DNA from: Pectobacterium versatile
GTDB taxonomy: Bacteria; Pseudomonadota; Gammaproteobacteria; Enterobacterales; Enterobacteriaceae
Assembly (NCBI RefSeq): GCF_020166435.1
Contig: NZ_JAINZP010000008.1
Location: 62,001 to 126,000, forward strand
Direction of reading: 5' to 3'
Length of the DNA: 64,000 nucleotides
In this document: piece by piece, positions 37,933 through 46,997 of the stretch
How positions within the stretch are numbered: position 1 is the stretch's first letter
How the letters are laid out: each line of letters opens with the position of its first letter
Program-made: the position numbers and the translations under genes
The notes under the pieces: generated by a model
What the model saw: only the letters and a program-made list of their open reading frames with translations
Told to the model about the DNA's origin: nothing
Database searches by the model: none

Positions 37933-38913
37933 ATGTCGATTCAAAAAATAGCACGGATAGCTGGAGTCTCGGTCGCCACCGTTTCACGAGTGTTGAACAA
38001 CATTGATACCGTGAAGCCGCAAAACCGGGAACGAGTTCTCAATGCGATAAAAAGCAGTAATTATCAGCCAAATTTGTTGGCACGACAGCTACGTACTGCA
38101 CGCAGCCAGATGTTATTAGTCATGGTTTCCAACATCGCCAACCCCTTCTGTGCCGATGTAGTAAAAGGCATTGAGGCAGAAGCGGAAGAAAACGGCTACC
38201 GTATTCTGCTATGCAATTCAGGCGCCGATATTGTTCGCGCCCACTCCAGCCTGCAACTGCTGTCCGGTAAAATGGTCGATGGCGTGATCACCATGGATGC
38301 CATTTCAACGCTTTCTGCGCTTCAAGACATGATTGGTGCGGCACCTTGGGTACAGTGCGCCGAGCATGACGATACATCTGCCATTTCATCCGTTGGAATT
38401 GATAACGCAGAGGCATCCCGCTTTGTGATTAATCACTTTATTGGCAAAGGTCGCCGCCGTATCGCCATGATTAACCACGATATGAATTATCTCTATGCCC
38501 AGCAGCGAGAGAAAGGCTATCGCGATGTTATCGCAGAAAATGCGTTTGATTACGGCAAAGTCGAATACGCCAGCACGCTGAGTTATGCAGGCGGAAAAGC
38601 CGCAATGACCGCGCTGCTTAACGATCCAGAGCGGCCAGATGCCGTCTTTGTGGTCTCCGATACGCTGGCAGCAGGCGCGCTGTCTGCAATCTGTGAGGCG
38701 GGGCTAAGTGCGCCGCAGGATATTGCGGTGATCGGTTTCGATGGCTCGGAGCTGGGTTACATCACCTCGCCCCAGCTCAGCACTATTCAGCAGCCATCCG
38801 CACATATCGGCAGAGAGGCCGTGAAGCTGTTATTACAACAAATAGACCAGCCGGACAGTGAAACAGAAAAGCGCTTACTGGAATGGACGTTTGTCGAACG
38901 GGCATCCAGCTAA
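37933..38913 (+). CDS. LacI-family transcriptional regulator
   Basis: 326 residues. An N-terminal helix-turn-helix (IQKIARIAGVSVATVSRVLNN) and hinge helix precede a periplasmic-binding-type effector domain (LLVMVSNIANPFCADVVKGIEAEAEENGYRILLCNS ... VIGFDGSELGYITSPQLSTIQQP). It is flanked by the three identical GTAATCGATTAC operators, so it is the likely local repressor. No operator copy is seen before its own start, so it may not autoregulate. The effector is unknown. Confidence 0.92.
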   Translation: MSIQKIARIAGVSVATVSRVLNNIDTVKPQNRERVLNAIKSSNYQPNLLARQLRTARSQMLLVMVSNIANPFCADVVKGIEAEAEENGYRILLCNSGADIVRAHSSLQLLSGKMVDGVITMDAISTLSALQDMIGAAPWVQCAEHDDTSAISSVGIDNAEASRFVINHFIGKGRRRIAMINHDMNYLYAQQREKGYRDVIAENAFDYGKVEYASTLSYAGGKAAMTALLNDPERPDAVFVVSDTLAAGALSAICEAGLSAPQDIAVIGFDGSELGYITSPQLSTIQQPSAHIGREAVKLLLQQIDQPDSETEKRLLEWTFVERASS

Positions 38914-38950
38914 CCCAAGCAGAATAAACCGATCCTTTTTCATGTCTGAT

Positions 38951-38976
38951 AACCTGCGGTCCGCTGACCGCAGGTT
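38951..38976. terminator. Bidirectional stem-loop between the LacI gene and the secreted isomerase gene
   Basis: AACCTGCGGT and ACCGCAGGTT form an exact 10-bp stem with a 6-base loop between two convergent genes. It probably closes both transcripts. Confidence 0.7.
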
Positions 38977-38984
38977 GATAGTTA

Positions 38985-39848
38985 TTACTTACTTTTTATC
39001 TTACTTAGTTTTTCATACAGCGATTGGTAAGCCGCAGAAACAATGGCCTGTGGATCTTTCGGCAAGTCATGTTCAGCAACAAACCACTGGGCACCCGCTT
39101 TGGACGCCGCAAGGAGAATCTCTTCCCACGCCAAAATCCCCTCACCCGGTGGGGCAAAGTTCATTTCATCATCGCGGATGCCGATGGACGTATTGTCTTT
39201 CGCATGAATTGAATAAATACGCCCTTTGTACTGGCGCAGGAGACGCACAGGATCCTGTCCTCCGCGAGATACCCAGGCAACATCCATTTCCAGCATCAGG
39301 TTCTCTGGCTCTGCAGCATCCATCATGATTTCCAGCGCCGTTTTACCGCGATACTTCTTCATCTCGAAATTATGGTTGTGATAAGCCAGCTTCATGCCCT
39401 GCTTATTCAATTCACGGCCAAGGTCGTTCATTTCCAAACCAAAGCGCTTCCAGCCCTCTGCGCTATCCGGGCGGTCTTCAACATTGAGCCACGGCACGAT
39501 AATCATGCTGTTGCCGATGGCTTTGTTAAAGGCCACGACCTCAGCCATATTACTTTTCAGTTCGCCAAACTGGACATGCGCAGCAATGGCTTTCAACTGA
39601 TACTTTCCTAATAACCCCTTCATTTCTGACGCACTAATGCCATGCGTCCCCACCAGCTCAACCGCCTTAAATCCAGCGTCTCGCGCCATGGAAAATTGCT
39701 CATCAAGCGTATTCAAGCTGCGCAGCGTATACATCTGCAAGGCTATTTTCTGGTTTTCTGCTGGACGTTCGGCAAATGCCAAACCCGATGAAACTATCAA
39801 CAATAGTGGTATAGCGAACGCACGGCGCAATAACGTCATACAAGGCAT
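38985..39848 (-). CDS. Secreted (periplasmic) TIM-barrel sugar isomerase/epimerase-like protein
   Basis: 287 residues from ATG 39848, which fits an AGGAG site 6 bases upstream better than the ATG at 39839. A clear Sec signal peptide ends SSGLAFA before ERPAENQK. The mature part is an AP-endonuclease-2/xylose-isomerase-like barrel with metal-ligand candidates in LAYHNHNFEMKKY, NLMLEMDVAWVSRGG and IYSIHAKDN, and WFVAEHDLP at the end. A periplasmic member is unusual, because such enzymes usually act on cytoplasmic sugars. A LacI-type operator lies 46 bases before the start, tying it to the transporter operon. It may process a glycoside derivative before uptake. Confidence 0.82.
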   Translation of the reverse strand: MPCMTLLRRAFAIPLLLIVSSGLAFAERPAENQKIALQMYTLRSLNTLDEQFSMARDAGFKAVELVGTHGISASEMKGLLGKYQLKAIAAHVQFGELKSNMAEVVAFNKAIGNSMIIVPWLNVEDRPDSAEGWKRFGLEMNDLGRELNKQGMKLAYHNHNFEMKKYRGKTALEIMMDAAEPENLMLEMDVAWVSRGGQDPVRLLRQYKGRIYSIHAKDNTSIGIRDDEMNFAPPGEGILAWEEILLAASKAGAQWFVAEHDLPKDPQAIVSAAYQSLYEKLSKIKSK

Positions 39849-39893
39849 GTCCTTCTCCTATTTTTATCCCGTTGCACAGGTGAAAACAAAAAA

Positions 39894-39905
39894 GTAATCG
39901 ATTAC
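39894..39905. promoter_or_regulatory. LacI-family operator 3 (GTAATCGATTAC) upstream of the secreted isomerase
   Basis: The same 12-bp palindrome as at 34148 and 34178, here extended to AAAGTAATCGATTACTTT. It lies 46-57 bases upstream of the secreted isomerase start on the minus strand, in an otherwise AT-rich promoter region. It links the two divergent units into one regulon. Confidence 0.8.
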
Positions 39906-40043
39906 TTTTTATGATGAAAAAATAATAACGCGGGGATAATTTATCTGACTACCTTGTTCACGCGGTAGAAAAAACGAATTGAAAATCACTCTCAATACTC
40001 ATTTTGTTATCTTGCTCACAGAATATCGACTGATTCACGGGAT

Positions 40044-40082
40044 AGACCGAGCGATGTGAACGACTGTTCTATCACTCGGTCT
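40044..40082 (-). terminator. Stem-loop after modC
   Basis: AGACCGAG (40044-40051) pairs with CTCGGTCT (40075-40082), with partially paired sequence inside. It lies just past the modC stop and probably marks the end of the modABC transcript. Confidence 0.5.
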
Positions 40083-40089
40083 GTGCTTA

Positions 40090-41148
40090 CTACGCCGTAA
40101 TCGATACGCTCTTAATCTGCGCGTAGATCGTTTGCCCGGGATGAAGCACGAGATCGTCCCGAGCCCATGGTGTGATACGGGACCACAGCGTCTGCTGGCC
40201 GACTGCAAGCTTCACTTCAACCTGTCCATCGACATCAATGCACTCTACCACGCTGGCACACAGCACATTACGGATGCTGCTTTTTTCCGGTGGCTGTAGC
40301 ACCAGAGAAACATCGGCGGCATTCACGCGAATGCGCAATGCGGCGTCCTGAGGGAGTTCGACTTTTCCAACCCACACCTGCTGGTCGCCTAATGCCAGCG
40401 CCGTCATCGCGTAATGCTCATGCTGAGCCAACACACGCGTACTCAGAATAGTGCTCTGTTCGTCTTTCGGTAACCACGGGCGTAGCGCGCTGCTAGCCCA
40501 CACTTCTTCCAGCAGACCTTGCGCTTTCACTTTGCCTTTATCGAGCACCACAACATGATCGGCTAACCGGACAATCTCTTCCAGACTGTGGCTGACATAC
40601 AGGATCGGAATATTGACTTCTTTCGCCAGACGTTCCAAATACGGCAACAGCTCGCGCTTTCTGGGTAAATCCAGCGACGCTAGCGGTTCATCCATGAGCA
40701 GCAATTCCGGTGCAGTCAGCAAGGCCCGACCAATCGCGACACGCTGTTTCTCTCCACCGGACAGCGTCCGTGGATAACGATTTAGCAGCGGTTCGATACC
40801 CAGTAAACTGACAATATCATCGAACTGCGATTCCATTGTCTCCGCCATGCCATAGCGCAGATTACCGCGCACGCGATAGTGCGGAAACAGCCGAGCATCC
40901 TGAAATACATAGCCGATTCGCCGCTTTTCCGGCGGAAGAAAAATACGCTGCTGCGTATCCACCAGCACATGATTATTGAGCACAATCCGTCCGCCATCTG
41001 GCCGGGTCAGGCCAACAACAGCGTTGATCAGCGAGGTTTTCCCTGCACCGGATACGCCGAAAATAGCGGTAATACCGTTCGCAGGCAGTTCAGACTGAAC
41101 GCGAAGTTCGAGGCTACCCAGCTGTTGATGAAAATCGAGTTGCAGCAT
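40090..41148 (-). CDS. modC: Molybdate ABC transporter ATP-binding protein
   Basis: 352 residues from ATG 41148 ([17 protein letters not shown]), exactly the E. coli length; a 29-codon extension is ignored. It has Walker [16 protein letters not shown], the signature [16 protein letters not shown], Walker [13 protein letters not shown] and a C-terminal MOP/TOBE molybdate-binding domain (about 290-352). Its start overlaps the modB stop by one base (TAATG). It powers molybdate import; molybdenum is needed by the FdnGHI enzyme encoded in this window, among others. Confidence 0.97.
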   Translation of the reverse strand: MLQLDFHQQLGSLELRVQSELPANGITAIFGVSGAGKTSLINAVVGLTRPDGGRIVLNNHVLVDTQQRIFLPPEKRRIGYVFQDARLFPHYRVRGNLRYGMAETMESQFDDIVSLLGIEPLLNRYPRTLSGGEKQRVAIGRALLTAPELLLMDEPLASLDLPRKRELLPYLERLAKEVNIPILYVSHSLEEIVRLADHVVVLDKGKVKAQGLLEEVWASSALRPWLPKDEQSTILSTRVLAQHEHYAMTALALGDQQVWVGKVELPQDAALRIRVNAADVSLVLQPPEKSSIRNVLCASVVECIDVDGQVEVKLAVGQQTLWSRITPWARDDLVLHPGQTIYAQIKSVSITA

Positions 41149-41837
41149 TATCCCCCCAACCGCTTGCGGCTCCAGTTTGTTAGCCATTCCGATGCTAACA
41201 GCGCAGCCAGCGACAAGACGATGGCAATGATACACAGCCTTGCTGCATCAGCCTCTGCGCCGGGCGTTTCAATCAGGGTATACATCGCCAGTGGAATGGT
41301 TCGGGTTTCGCCTGGAATGTTAGAAACAAACGTAATGGTCGCGCCAAACTCGCCAAGCGAACGGGCAAACGCCAATACGGTTCCAACAACAATCCCAGGA
41401 AAAGAGAGAGGTAATGTGATGGTGAAAAACACGCGCCACGGCGAGGCACCCAATGTCCGAGCGGCCTGTTCCAGATGCTTATCGACAGCATCAAGCGAAA
41501 GACGGATCGCCCGAACCATCAGCGGAAACGCGACAATCGCCGACGCTAATGCGGCACCGCGCCAGCTAAAACTAAAGCTGAAGCCGAACCAGTCATAGAG
41601 CCAGGAACCGATTACGCCACGTCTTCCCATCGCCACCAGCAGCAGATAGCCAATAACCACTGGCGGCAACACCAGTGGTAAATGGATAATGCTATCTAGC
41701 AGTGATTTACCGGGGAACCGACAGCGCACTAAAATCCACGCCATCAGTATCCCAAACGGCAAGCTGCACGCCACGGCCACAACGGAAACTTTGAGGCTCA
41801 GCTCAACCGCCTGCCATTCGTAATCACTCAGCATCAT
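41148..41837 (-). CDS. modB: Molybdate ABC transporter permease
   Basis: 229 residues with five to six membrane helices. The EAA loop that contacts ModC is [26 protein letters not shown], and [27 protein letters not shown] is the family substrate-path segment. It starts by overlapping modA by one base. Confidence 0.97.
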   Translation of the reverse strand: MMLSDYEWQAVELSLKVSVVAVACSLPFGILMAWILVRCRFPGKSLLDSIIHLPLVLPPVVIGYLLLVAMGRRGVIGSWLYDWFGFSFSFSWRGAALASAIVAFPLMVRAIRLSLDAVDKHLEQAARTLGASPWRVFFTITLPLSFPGIVVGTVLAFARSLGEFGATITFVSNIPGETRTIPLAMYTLIETPGAEADAARLCIIAIVLSLAALLASEWLTNWSRKRLGG

Positions 41838-42607
41838 TAACGCGGCGCGAAGCCATAACGTTTAAATACGGCTGCTGCTTCCGGCGTTTTCAGGTAGTCA
41901 TAAAAACCGCTAACCACCGCGTTTTTATGCTCTTTGACTATCGCCATCGGGTATTCGACAGGCTTGTGGCTCGTCGCTGGGAATGTACCGATGACCTTAA
42001 CTTTGTCGCTGGCAACCGCATCAGAACCGTAAACGATGCCCAGCGGGGCTTCTTCACGTTCCACCAGCGCCATGGCTGCACGTACGTTGTTGGCGCGCGC
42101 CATCAGTGGAGAGAGTTCATCCCAGGCTTTCAGATTCTGTAAGGCTTCTTTGGCATAGATCCCAGCAGGCACGTGATCTGGGTCGCCAACGGCCAGACGT
42201 CCGTCTTTCAGCAGGCTTTTCCAGTTGGTTTTATCGTCAATTTTAATGTCTTTCTGCGCACTCGCCTTCGGTGCAATCACCACCAGCTCATTGCCCAGTA
42301 GCGTGTGACGCGTCGCGGTATCCATCAGGTTTTTATCCTGCGCGTAGTCCATCCACTGTTGGTCAGCAGAGATGAACAGATCGGCAGGCGCACCTTGTTC
42401 AATCTGGCGAGCCAGCGTTGAGGATGAGGCATAAGACGCGACGACAGCGACGTTTTTCTCTTTCTGATATTGCGTAGCGATTTCCTGCAACGCGTTGGTC
42501 AGTGATGCCGCGGCGAACACCGTGACTTTATCTTCTGCTACAGCGGGTAACGCCATTCCTGCACTGAGGGTTAGTGCGGCAAACCATTTTAACCATTGCT
42601 GCTTCAT
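41837..42607 (-). CDS. modA: Periplasmic molybdate-binding protein
   Basis: 256 residues from ATG 42607 (MKQQWLKWFAALTLSAGMALPAVA is the signal peptide). The binding-site segments FAAASLTNALQEIA, SYASSSTLARQIEQGAPADLFIS and the C-terminal PMAIVKEHKN are standard ModA. It delivers molybdate or tungstate to ModBC. A ModE-like operator lies just upstream. Confidence 0.97.
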   Translation of the reverse strand: MKQQWLKWFAALTLSAGMALPAVAEDKVTVFAAASLTNALQEIATQYQKEKNVAVVASYASSSTLARQIEQGAPADLFISADQQWMDYAQDKNLMDTATRHTLLGNELVVIAPKASAQKDIKIDDKTNWKSLLKDGRLAVGDPDHVPAGIYAKEALQNLKAWDELSPLMARANNVRAAMALVEREEAPLGIVYGSDAVASDKVKVIGTFPATSHKPVEYPMAIVKEHKNAVVSGFYDYLKTPEAAAVFKRYGFAPR

Positions 42608-42627
42608 TCTTGTCTCCTGACAATTAT

Positions 42628-42651
42628 CGTTGTGTAAATAATGATATAACG
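42628..42651 (-). promoter_or_regulatory. Candidate ModE operator of modABC
   Basis: CGTTGTGT (42628-42635), 8 bases, ATATAACG (42644-42651). The right half is a perfect ModE half-site (CGTTATAT on the minus strand) and the left differs at two positions. It starts 20 bases upstream of modA, and the regulator gene modE is only 0.7 kb away. ModE bound to molybdate would repress the operon. Confidence 0.65.
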
Positions 42652-42689
42652 AATGATGAAGCAGTGTCATGTGCTTTAAAGGGGTATAT

Positions 42690-42811
42690 TACCCGTCATA
42701 CTTCAAGTTGCATGTGCGTTGGCTACGTTCACTCACCCGAATCACTTACCTGAGTAAGCTCATCGGGATTCCTTCTCTTGCCGCCTGCCTGAAACTCGAA
42801 TTATTTAGGTA
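42690..42811. repeat. 122-bp TACCC...GGTA intergenic repeat, left copy beside acrZ
   Basis: Begins TACCCGTCATACTTCAAG and ends CGAATTATTTAGGTA. It shares both ends and much of the interior (a TGTGCGTTGGC block, then CTTAC...GTAAG and GCCGCC blocks) with the copy at 43079, in the same orientation and with the same length. The ends are imperfect inverted repeats. It contains no gene. Confidence 0.8.
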
Positions 42812-42876
42812 GATATGGGGGTAGAAAAGAAATGTCCGGCCAGAAGCCGGACATCAAAATAGGAAAGGATCGTGAA

Positions 42877-43032
42877 TCAGTGCTGATTCTTTGCGCGCTG
42901 ACCGTCGGAATGACCGATGCGGGACAACACGTTAAACACTTCGCCCAGGCAATAAATCGAGCCCATGATAATCACCATCATCACAGGAACCATGGCAACT
43001 GCAAACAGCAGGCTCTTCAATAACTCCAACAT
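42877..43032 (-). CDS. acrZ: AcrZ, small membrane modulator of the AcrAB-TolC pump
   Basis: 51 residues from ATG 43032 ([19 protein letters not shown]), a single-helix protein matching E. coli AcrZ (49 residues) over nearly its whole length, including [12 protein letters not shown]. AcrZ binds AcrB in the inner membrane and broadens export of some antibiotics. It keeps the E. coli place between modA and modE, and the longer frame in the region is ignored. Both sides carry a 122-bp intergenic repeat. Confidence 0.93.
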   Translation of the reverse strand: MLELLKSLLFAVAMVPVMMVIIMGSIYCLGEVFNVLSRIGHSDGQRAKNQH

Positions 43033-43078
43033 GCTTACCTCACTTATTGCAACAGTTTCCGCTACTTTAGCCCGTCTA

Positions 43079-43200
43079 TACCCGTCATACTTCAAGCTGC
43101 TTGTGCGTTGGCGCCCTTACTCACCCCAGTCACTTACTTGTGTAAGTGACTGAGGATTCGCGCGGTTGCCGCCTTCACGCAACCCGAATTATCTAGGGTA
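43079..43200. repeat. 122-bp TACCC...GGGTA intergenic repeat, right copy beside acrZ
   Basis: Begins TACCCGTCATACTTCAAG and ends CCGAATTATCTAGGGTA, a near-perfect example of the family. The interior forms a strong hairpin (TCACTTAC...GTAAGTGA). It lies in the acrZ-modE divergent gap (43033-43352), which otherwise shows only the remaining promoter sequence for the two genes. Confidence 0.85.
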
Positions 43201-43352
43201 CACTGCGCTATTTCACTGTAAACCGAGATCGTCGTAATTGCCACGTAGTCTACCGCAGTAATAGAAATTAGTGCGTCTATTTGTGCGATTTGCCCCTGAT
43301 GAAGAAAATAGCGACAATACAGAGAAGTAAACTCACCGACGGTGCCCTCACT

Positions 43353-44144
43353 ATGCAGGCTGAAATTCTCCTCACCCTGAAACTCCAACAGCGTTTATTC
43401 GCCGACCCGCGGCGTATTGAATTGCTCAAGCAAATTCGTCATACCGGTTCAATCAGTCAGGGGGCCAAACTGGCCGGGATTAGCTATAAAAGCGCCTGGG
43501 ATGCCATCAATGAGATGAACCAGCTAGCCGAACAGATCATCGTCGAGCGCATGACTGGCGGCAAAGGCGGTGGCGGTGCTCAGCTCACCCGCTATGGCGA
43601 ACGTCTTCTCCAACTGTACGATTTGCTCGCGCAGATTCAGCAAAAAGCCTTTGATGTCTTGCAGGAAGACGGTCTGCCGTTGGATAGCCTGCTGGCAGCC
43701 ATCGCGCGTTTCTCGCTGCAAACTAGCGCCCGTAATCAGTTTTTTGGAACCGTGCTCGCACGCGGCGAAGAACAGGTGCAACAACATCTGGATATTTTAC
43801 TCGCCGATGGTAAAACAACGATCAGCGCCCTGATTACGCAACAAAGCGCCGAGCGCCTGCAATTACAGAAAGGGAAAGAAGTGTTGGCGCTGATTAAAGC
43901 ACCATGGATCGATGTGTACGCTGCCACGTCCACCGCGCCCGCAGTCGATAACGTCTTGCCCGGGCAAATTCAGGCCATTCAGCACGGCGTAGAAAACAGC
44001 GAAATTCTGATTACGCTGACTGGGGGAGAAACCCTGTGTGCCATGGTGCCGAATGCCTTGCTTGAGCAGCAAAAGCTGCAACAGGGAGCGGATGTGAAAG
44101 CCTGCTTCAATGCTGACCGGGTTATCATCGCCACGCTTTGTTAA
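43353..44144 (+). CDS. modE: Molybdate-dependent transcriptional regulator ModE
   Basis: 263 residues from ATG 43353 (MQAEILLTLKLQQRLFADPRR). The winged helix-turn-helix covers about residues 20-110 (GSISQGAKLAGISYKSAWDAINEMN; MTGGKGGGGAQLTRYG), followed by two MOP domains (about 120-263: SARNQFFGTVLARGEEQVQQH; ILITLTGGETLCAMVP). When loaded with molybdate it represses modABC and activates molybdoenzyme genes. It is followed by modF after 40 bases. Confidence 0.97.
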   Translation: MQAEILLTLKLQQRLFADPRRIELLKQIRHTGSISQGAKLAGISYKSAWDAINEMNQLAEQIIVERMTGGKGGGGAQLTRYGERLLQLYDLLAQIQQKAFDVLQEDGLPLDSLLAAIARFSLQTSARNQFFGTVLARGEEQVQQHLDILLADGKTTISALITQQSAERLQLQKGKEVLALIKAPWIDVYAATSTAPAVDNVLPGQIQAIQHGVENSEILITLTGGETLCAMVPNALLEQQKLQQGADVKACFNADRVIIATLC

Positions 44145-44184
44145 TGTCGCTTTAGCGCTATCGCCATCTGACGAAGGATAGAAA

Positions 44185-45660
44185 ATGTCATTGTTAAACA
44201 TCACTCAGGGGTTATTTCGTCTCAGCGACACCCGCATGCTGCGTCTGGACGACCTGACGCTCGAACAAAACCAGTGCTGGGCCTTTGTCGGGGCCAACGG
44301 AAGTGGTAAATCTGCACTGGCGCGGTCGCTATCCGGCGAACTGCCGCTATTGAGTGGTGAGCGAACCACAGGATTCCAACGCCCCGTTCGCCTGTCATTT
44401 GAACAATTACAAAAACTGGTTTCCGACGAGTGGCAGCGCAATAACACCGATCTGCTCAGTGAAGGTGAAGACGATACTGGCCGTACCACGGCAGAAGTGA
44501 TTCAGGATAGCCTCAACGAACCCGCGCGTTGCCAACAGTTGGCACACCAGTTTGGCATTGCGCATTTGCTGGAGCGGCGCTTCAAGTACCTCTCTACGGG
44601 GGAAACCCGCAAGGCGATGCTGTGTCAGGCGCTGATGTCCCAGCCTGACCTGCTGATTCTCGATGAGCCTTTTGATGGACTGGATGTAGCTTCCCGCCAG
44701 CAACTTGCCGATGAGCTGAGGAAACTGGCAGGCACTGGTTATACGCTGGTGCTTATTCTGAACCGCTTTGACGACATTCCTGATTTTATCAACCATGTCG
44801 GTGTGCTGGCAGACTGTACGCTGACCCGCGTCGGCGAACGTGAAGCGATCCTCTCTGAAGCGCTGGTGGCTCAACTCGCGTTTAGCGAAAAGCTGTCGGG
44901 GAGTTCGTTGCCAGAACCGGAAGATCCGCAGCGATATATGACGCTCCCCACTGACGAGGCGCGCATTCGGCTGCGTAACGGCGTGGTGCAATACAACGAC
45001 CGCCCTATTCTGCATGAGCTGACGTGGGAAGTGTTGCCCAGTCAGCATTGGCAGATTATCGGGCCAAATGGCGCGGGCAAATCGACGCTACTCAGCCTGA
45101 TTACAGGCGATCATCCGCAAGGCTACAGTAACGATCTCACGCTGTTTGGCCGTAAACGCGGCAGCGGTGAAACCATTTGGGACATCAAGCGCCACATCGG
45201 TTACGTCAGTAGCAGCTTCCATCTGGATTACCGCGTCAGCACCAGCGTGCGCAACGTTATCCTGTCAGGCTTTTTTGACTCTATTGGGATTTATCAGGCC
45301 GTTTCCGACCGTCAGCGCCACCTGACAGAACAGTGGCTCACTCTGCTTGGGCTCAATGGCGCTATCGCCGATACCCCGTTTCAGTCGCTCTCCTGGGGCC
45401 AGCAACGTCTGACGCTGATTGCCCGCGCATTAGTCAAACACCCCGCCCTGCTCATCCTTGACGAACCGTTACAGGGGCTTGATCCGCTCAATCGCCAACT
45501 GGTGCGCCGCTGGCTGGATATCTTGATTGGCGAGGGCGAAACGCAGCTACTCTTTGTCTCCCACCACGCGGAAGATGCGCCCGAGTGCATCACACATCGG
45601 CTCACTTTCGTCCCGCACAACGACATCTATCGCTACCAGATTGACGCGTTATGTAAATAA
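44185..45660 (+). CDS. modF: ModF, duplicated ABC-ATPase
   Basis: 491 residues with two ABC ATPase domains: Walker A GANGSGKSALARSL near residue 40 and GPNGAGKSTLLSLI near residue 295, each with its signature (LSTGETRKAML; LSWGQQRLTLI) and Walker B (LLILDEPFDGLD; LLILDEPLQGLD). It has no membrane segments. ModF/PhrA is linked to the mod locus in enterobacteria, but its function is not established. It is in operon with modE. Confidence 0.95.
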   Translation: MSLLNITQGLFRLSDTRMLRLDDLTLEQNQCWAFVGANGSGKSALARSLSGELPLLSGERTTGFQRPVRLSFEQLQKLVSDEWQRNNTDLLSEGEDDTGRTTAEVIQDSLNEPARCQQLAHQFGIAHLLERRFKYLSTGETRKAMLCQALMSQPDLLILDEPFDGLDVASRQQLADELRKLAGTGYTLVLILNRFDDIPDFINHVGVLADCTLTRVGEREAILSEALVAQLAFSEKLSGSSLPEPEDPQRYMTLPTDEARIRLRNGVVQYNDRPILHELTWEVLPSQHWQIIGPNGAGKSTLLSLITGDHPQGYSNDLTLFGRKRGSGETIWDIKRHIGYVSSSFHLDYRVSTSVRNVILSGFFDSIGIYQAVSDRQRHLTEQWLTLLGLNGAIADTPFQSLSWGQQRLTLIARALVKHPALLILDEPLQGLDPLNRQLVRRWLDILIGEGETQLLFVSHHAEDAPECITHRLTFVPHNDIYRYQIDALCK

Positions 45661-45858
45661 CGCCTGAAAACAGGGATGATAACGCTACCACAAAATAAAA
45701 TGTAGGGTAAAAAGTCAGGCTCATTTACACTGTAATCTATGCTTCACTCAGTTTATTCGTAAAAAAATCATCGATAACAGAGGCAGATTCTCGCTGTAGA
45801 TCACCTTTTTCTGCCCCTAACCATGTTATTTTGCTGTATTGCGATAATAGAGGTCATT

Positions 45859-46878
45859 ATGAACGTTCTTGTTACAGGTGGTAGCGGTTACATAGGGAGT
45901 CATACTTGCGTACAATTACTCGCTGCCGGGCACACACCCGTTATTCTCGATAACTTGTGCAATAGCAAGGCTAGCGTCGTTAAAACCATTACGCGCTTAA
46001 CCGATAAGGCACCCGTTTTTTATCAAGGCGATATCCGCGACAGCGCGCTGCTGGACGATATTTTCGCTACGCATTCCATTGATTCCGTCATCCACTTTGC
46101 CGGCTTAAAAGCCGTGGGCGAGTCAGTGCGTGAGCCGCTGAGCTACTATGACAATAACGTCTACGGTACGCTCGTGCTGGTAGAGGCGATGAAGAAAGCC
46201 GGCGTGAAAAACCTGATTTTTAGCTCCTCCGCCACCGTCTATGGCGATCAACCACACACGCCCTATCAGGAAAGTTTCCCCACAGGTCACCCTGCCAGCC
46301 CCTATGGCCGTAGCAAGCTAATGGTCGAACAAATCCTGCAAGATTTACAACATGCTGAACCGGAATGGAGTATTACGCTGTTACGGTATTTCAACCCAGT
46401 GGGTGCCCACCCATCGGGTGAAATGGGAGAAGATCCGCAAGGTGTGCCTAATAACCTGATGCCTTATATCGCTCAGGTTGCTGTCGGGCGTCGCGACTCA
46501 CTGGCGATCTTCGGTAATGATTACCCTACCGCTGATGGCACTGGCGTGCGAGATTACATCCACGTCGTCGATCTGGCTGACGGTCATATCGCCGCCATGA
46601 ATACCCTGCAAAATCGTGCTGGCGTGCATATTTACAACCTGGGCGCAGGCGTAGGCTACAGTGTATTACAGGTCGTCGAGGCTTTTAGTCAGGCCTGTGG
46701 TAAACCGCTGGCTTACCATTTTGCCCCGCGTCGTCAGGGCGATCTGCCTGCTTATTGGGCAGATGCCGAACGTGCAGCAAAAGATCTTAACTGGCGAGTC
46801 ACACGCTCACTGCAAGAAATGGCGCAGGACACCTGGCGCTGGCAGTCCAACCACCCCAATGGGTACGACGAAGCGTGA
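45859..46878 (+). CDS. galE: UDP-glucose 4-epimerase
   Basis: 339 residues from ATG 45859 (MNVLVTGGSGYIGSHTCVQL), with GAGG upstream; an upstream 12-codon extension is ignored. It is an SDR enzyme with the NAD motif GGSGYIGSH, the catalytic SSSATVYGD and YGRSKLMVE (YxxxK) and GVRDYIHVVDLADGH. It interconverts UDP-glucose and UDP-galactose. Unlike E. coli, galT and galK do not follow; galM starts 119 bases downstream. Confidence 0.97.
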   Translation: MNVLVTGGSGYIGSHTCVQLLAAGHTPVILDNLCNSKASVVKTITRLTDKAPVFYQGDIRDSALLDDIFATHSIDSVIHFAGLKAVGESVREPLSYYDNNVYGTLVLVEAMKKAGVKNLIFSSSATVYGDQPHTPYQESFPTGHPASPYGRSKLMVEQILQDLQHAEPEWSITLLRYFNPVGAHPSGEMGEDPQGVPNNLMPYIAQVAVGRRDSLAIFGNDYPTADGTGVRDYIHVVDLADGHIAAMNTLQNRAGVHIYNLGAGVGYSVLQVVEAFSQACGKPLAYHFAPRRQGDLPAYWADAERAAKDLNWRVTRSLQEMAQDTWRWQSNHPNGYDEA

Positions 46879-46997
46879 CGGCGCGTTTTCACGCCGAATG
46901 ACGGATTAGGGGGAAGCTCCGATCTGCTGGCCTTCCCCCAACATTGCAACCATCGGCCAACCTTCTCTATCTTCTCGGGCCTCTACAGGAGCAAGTC

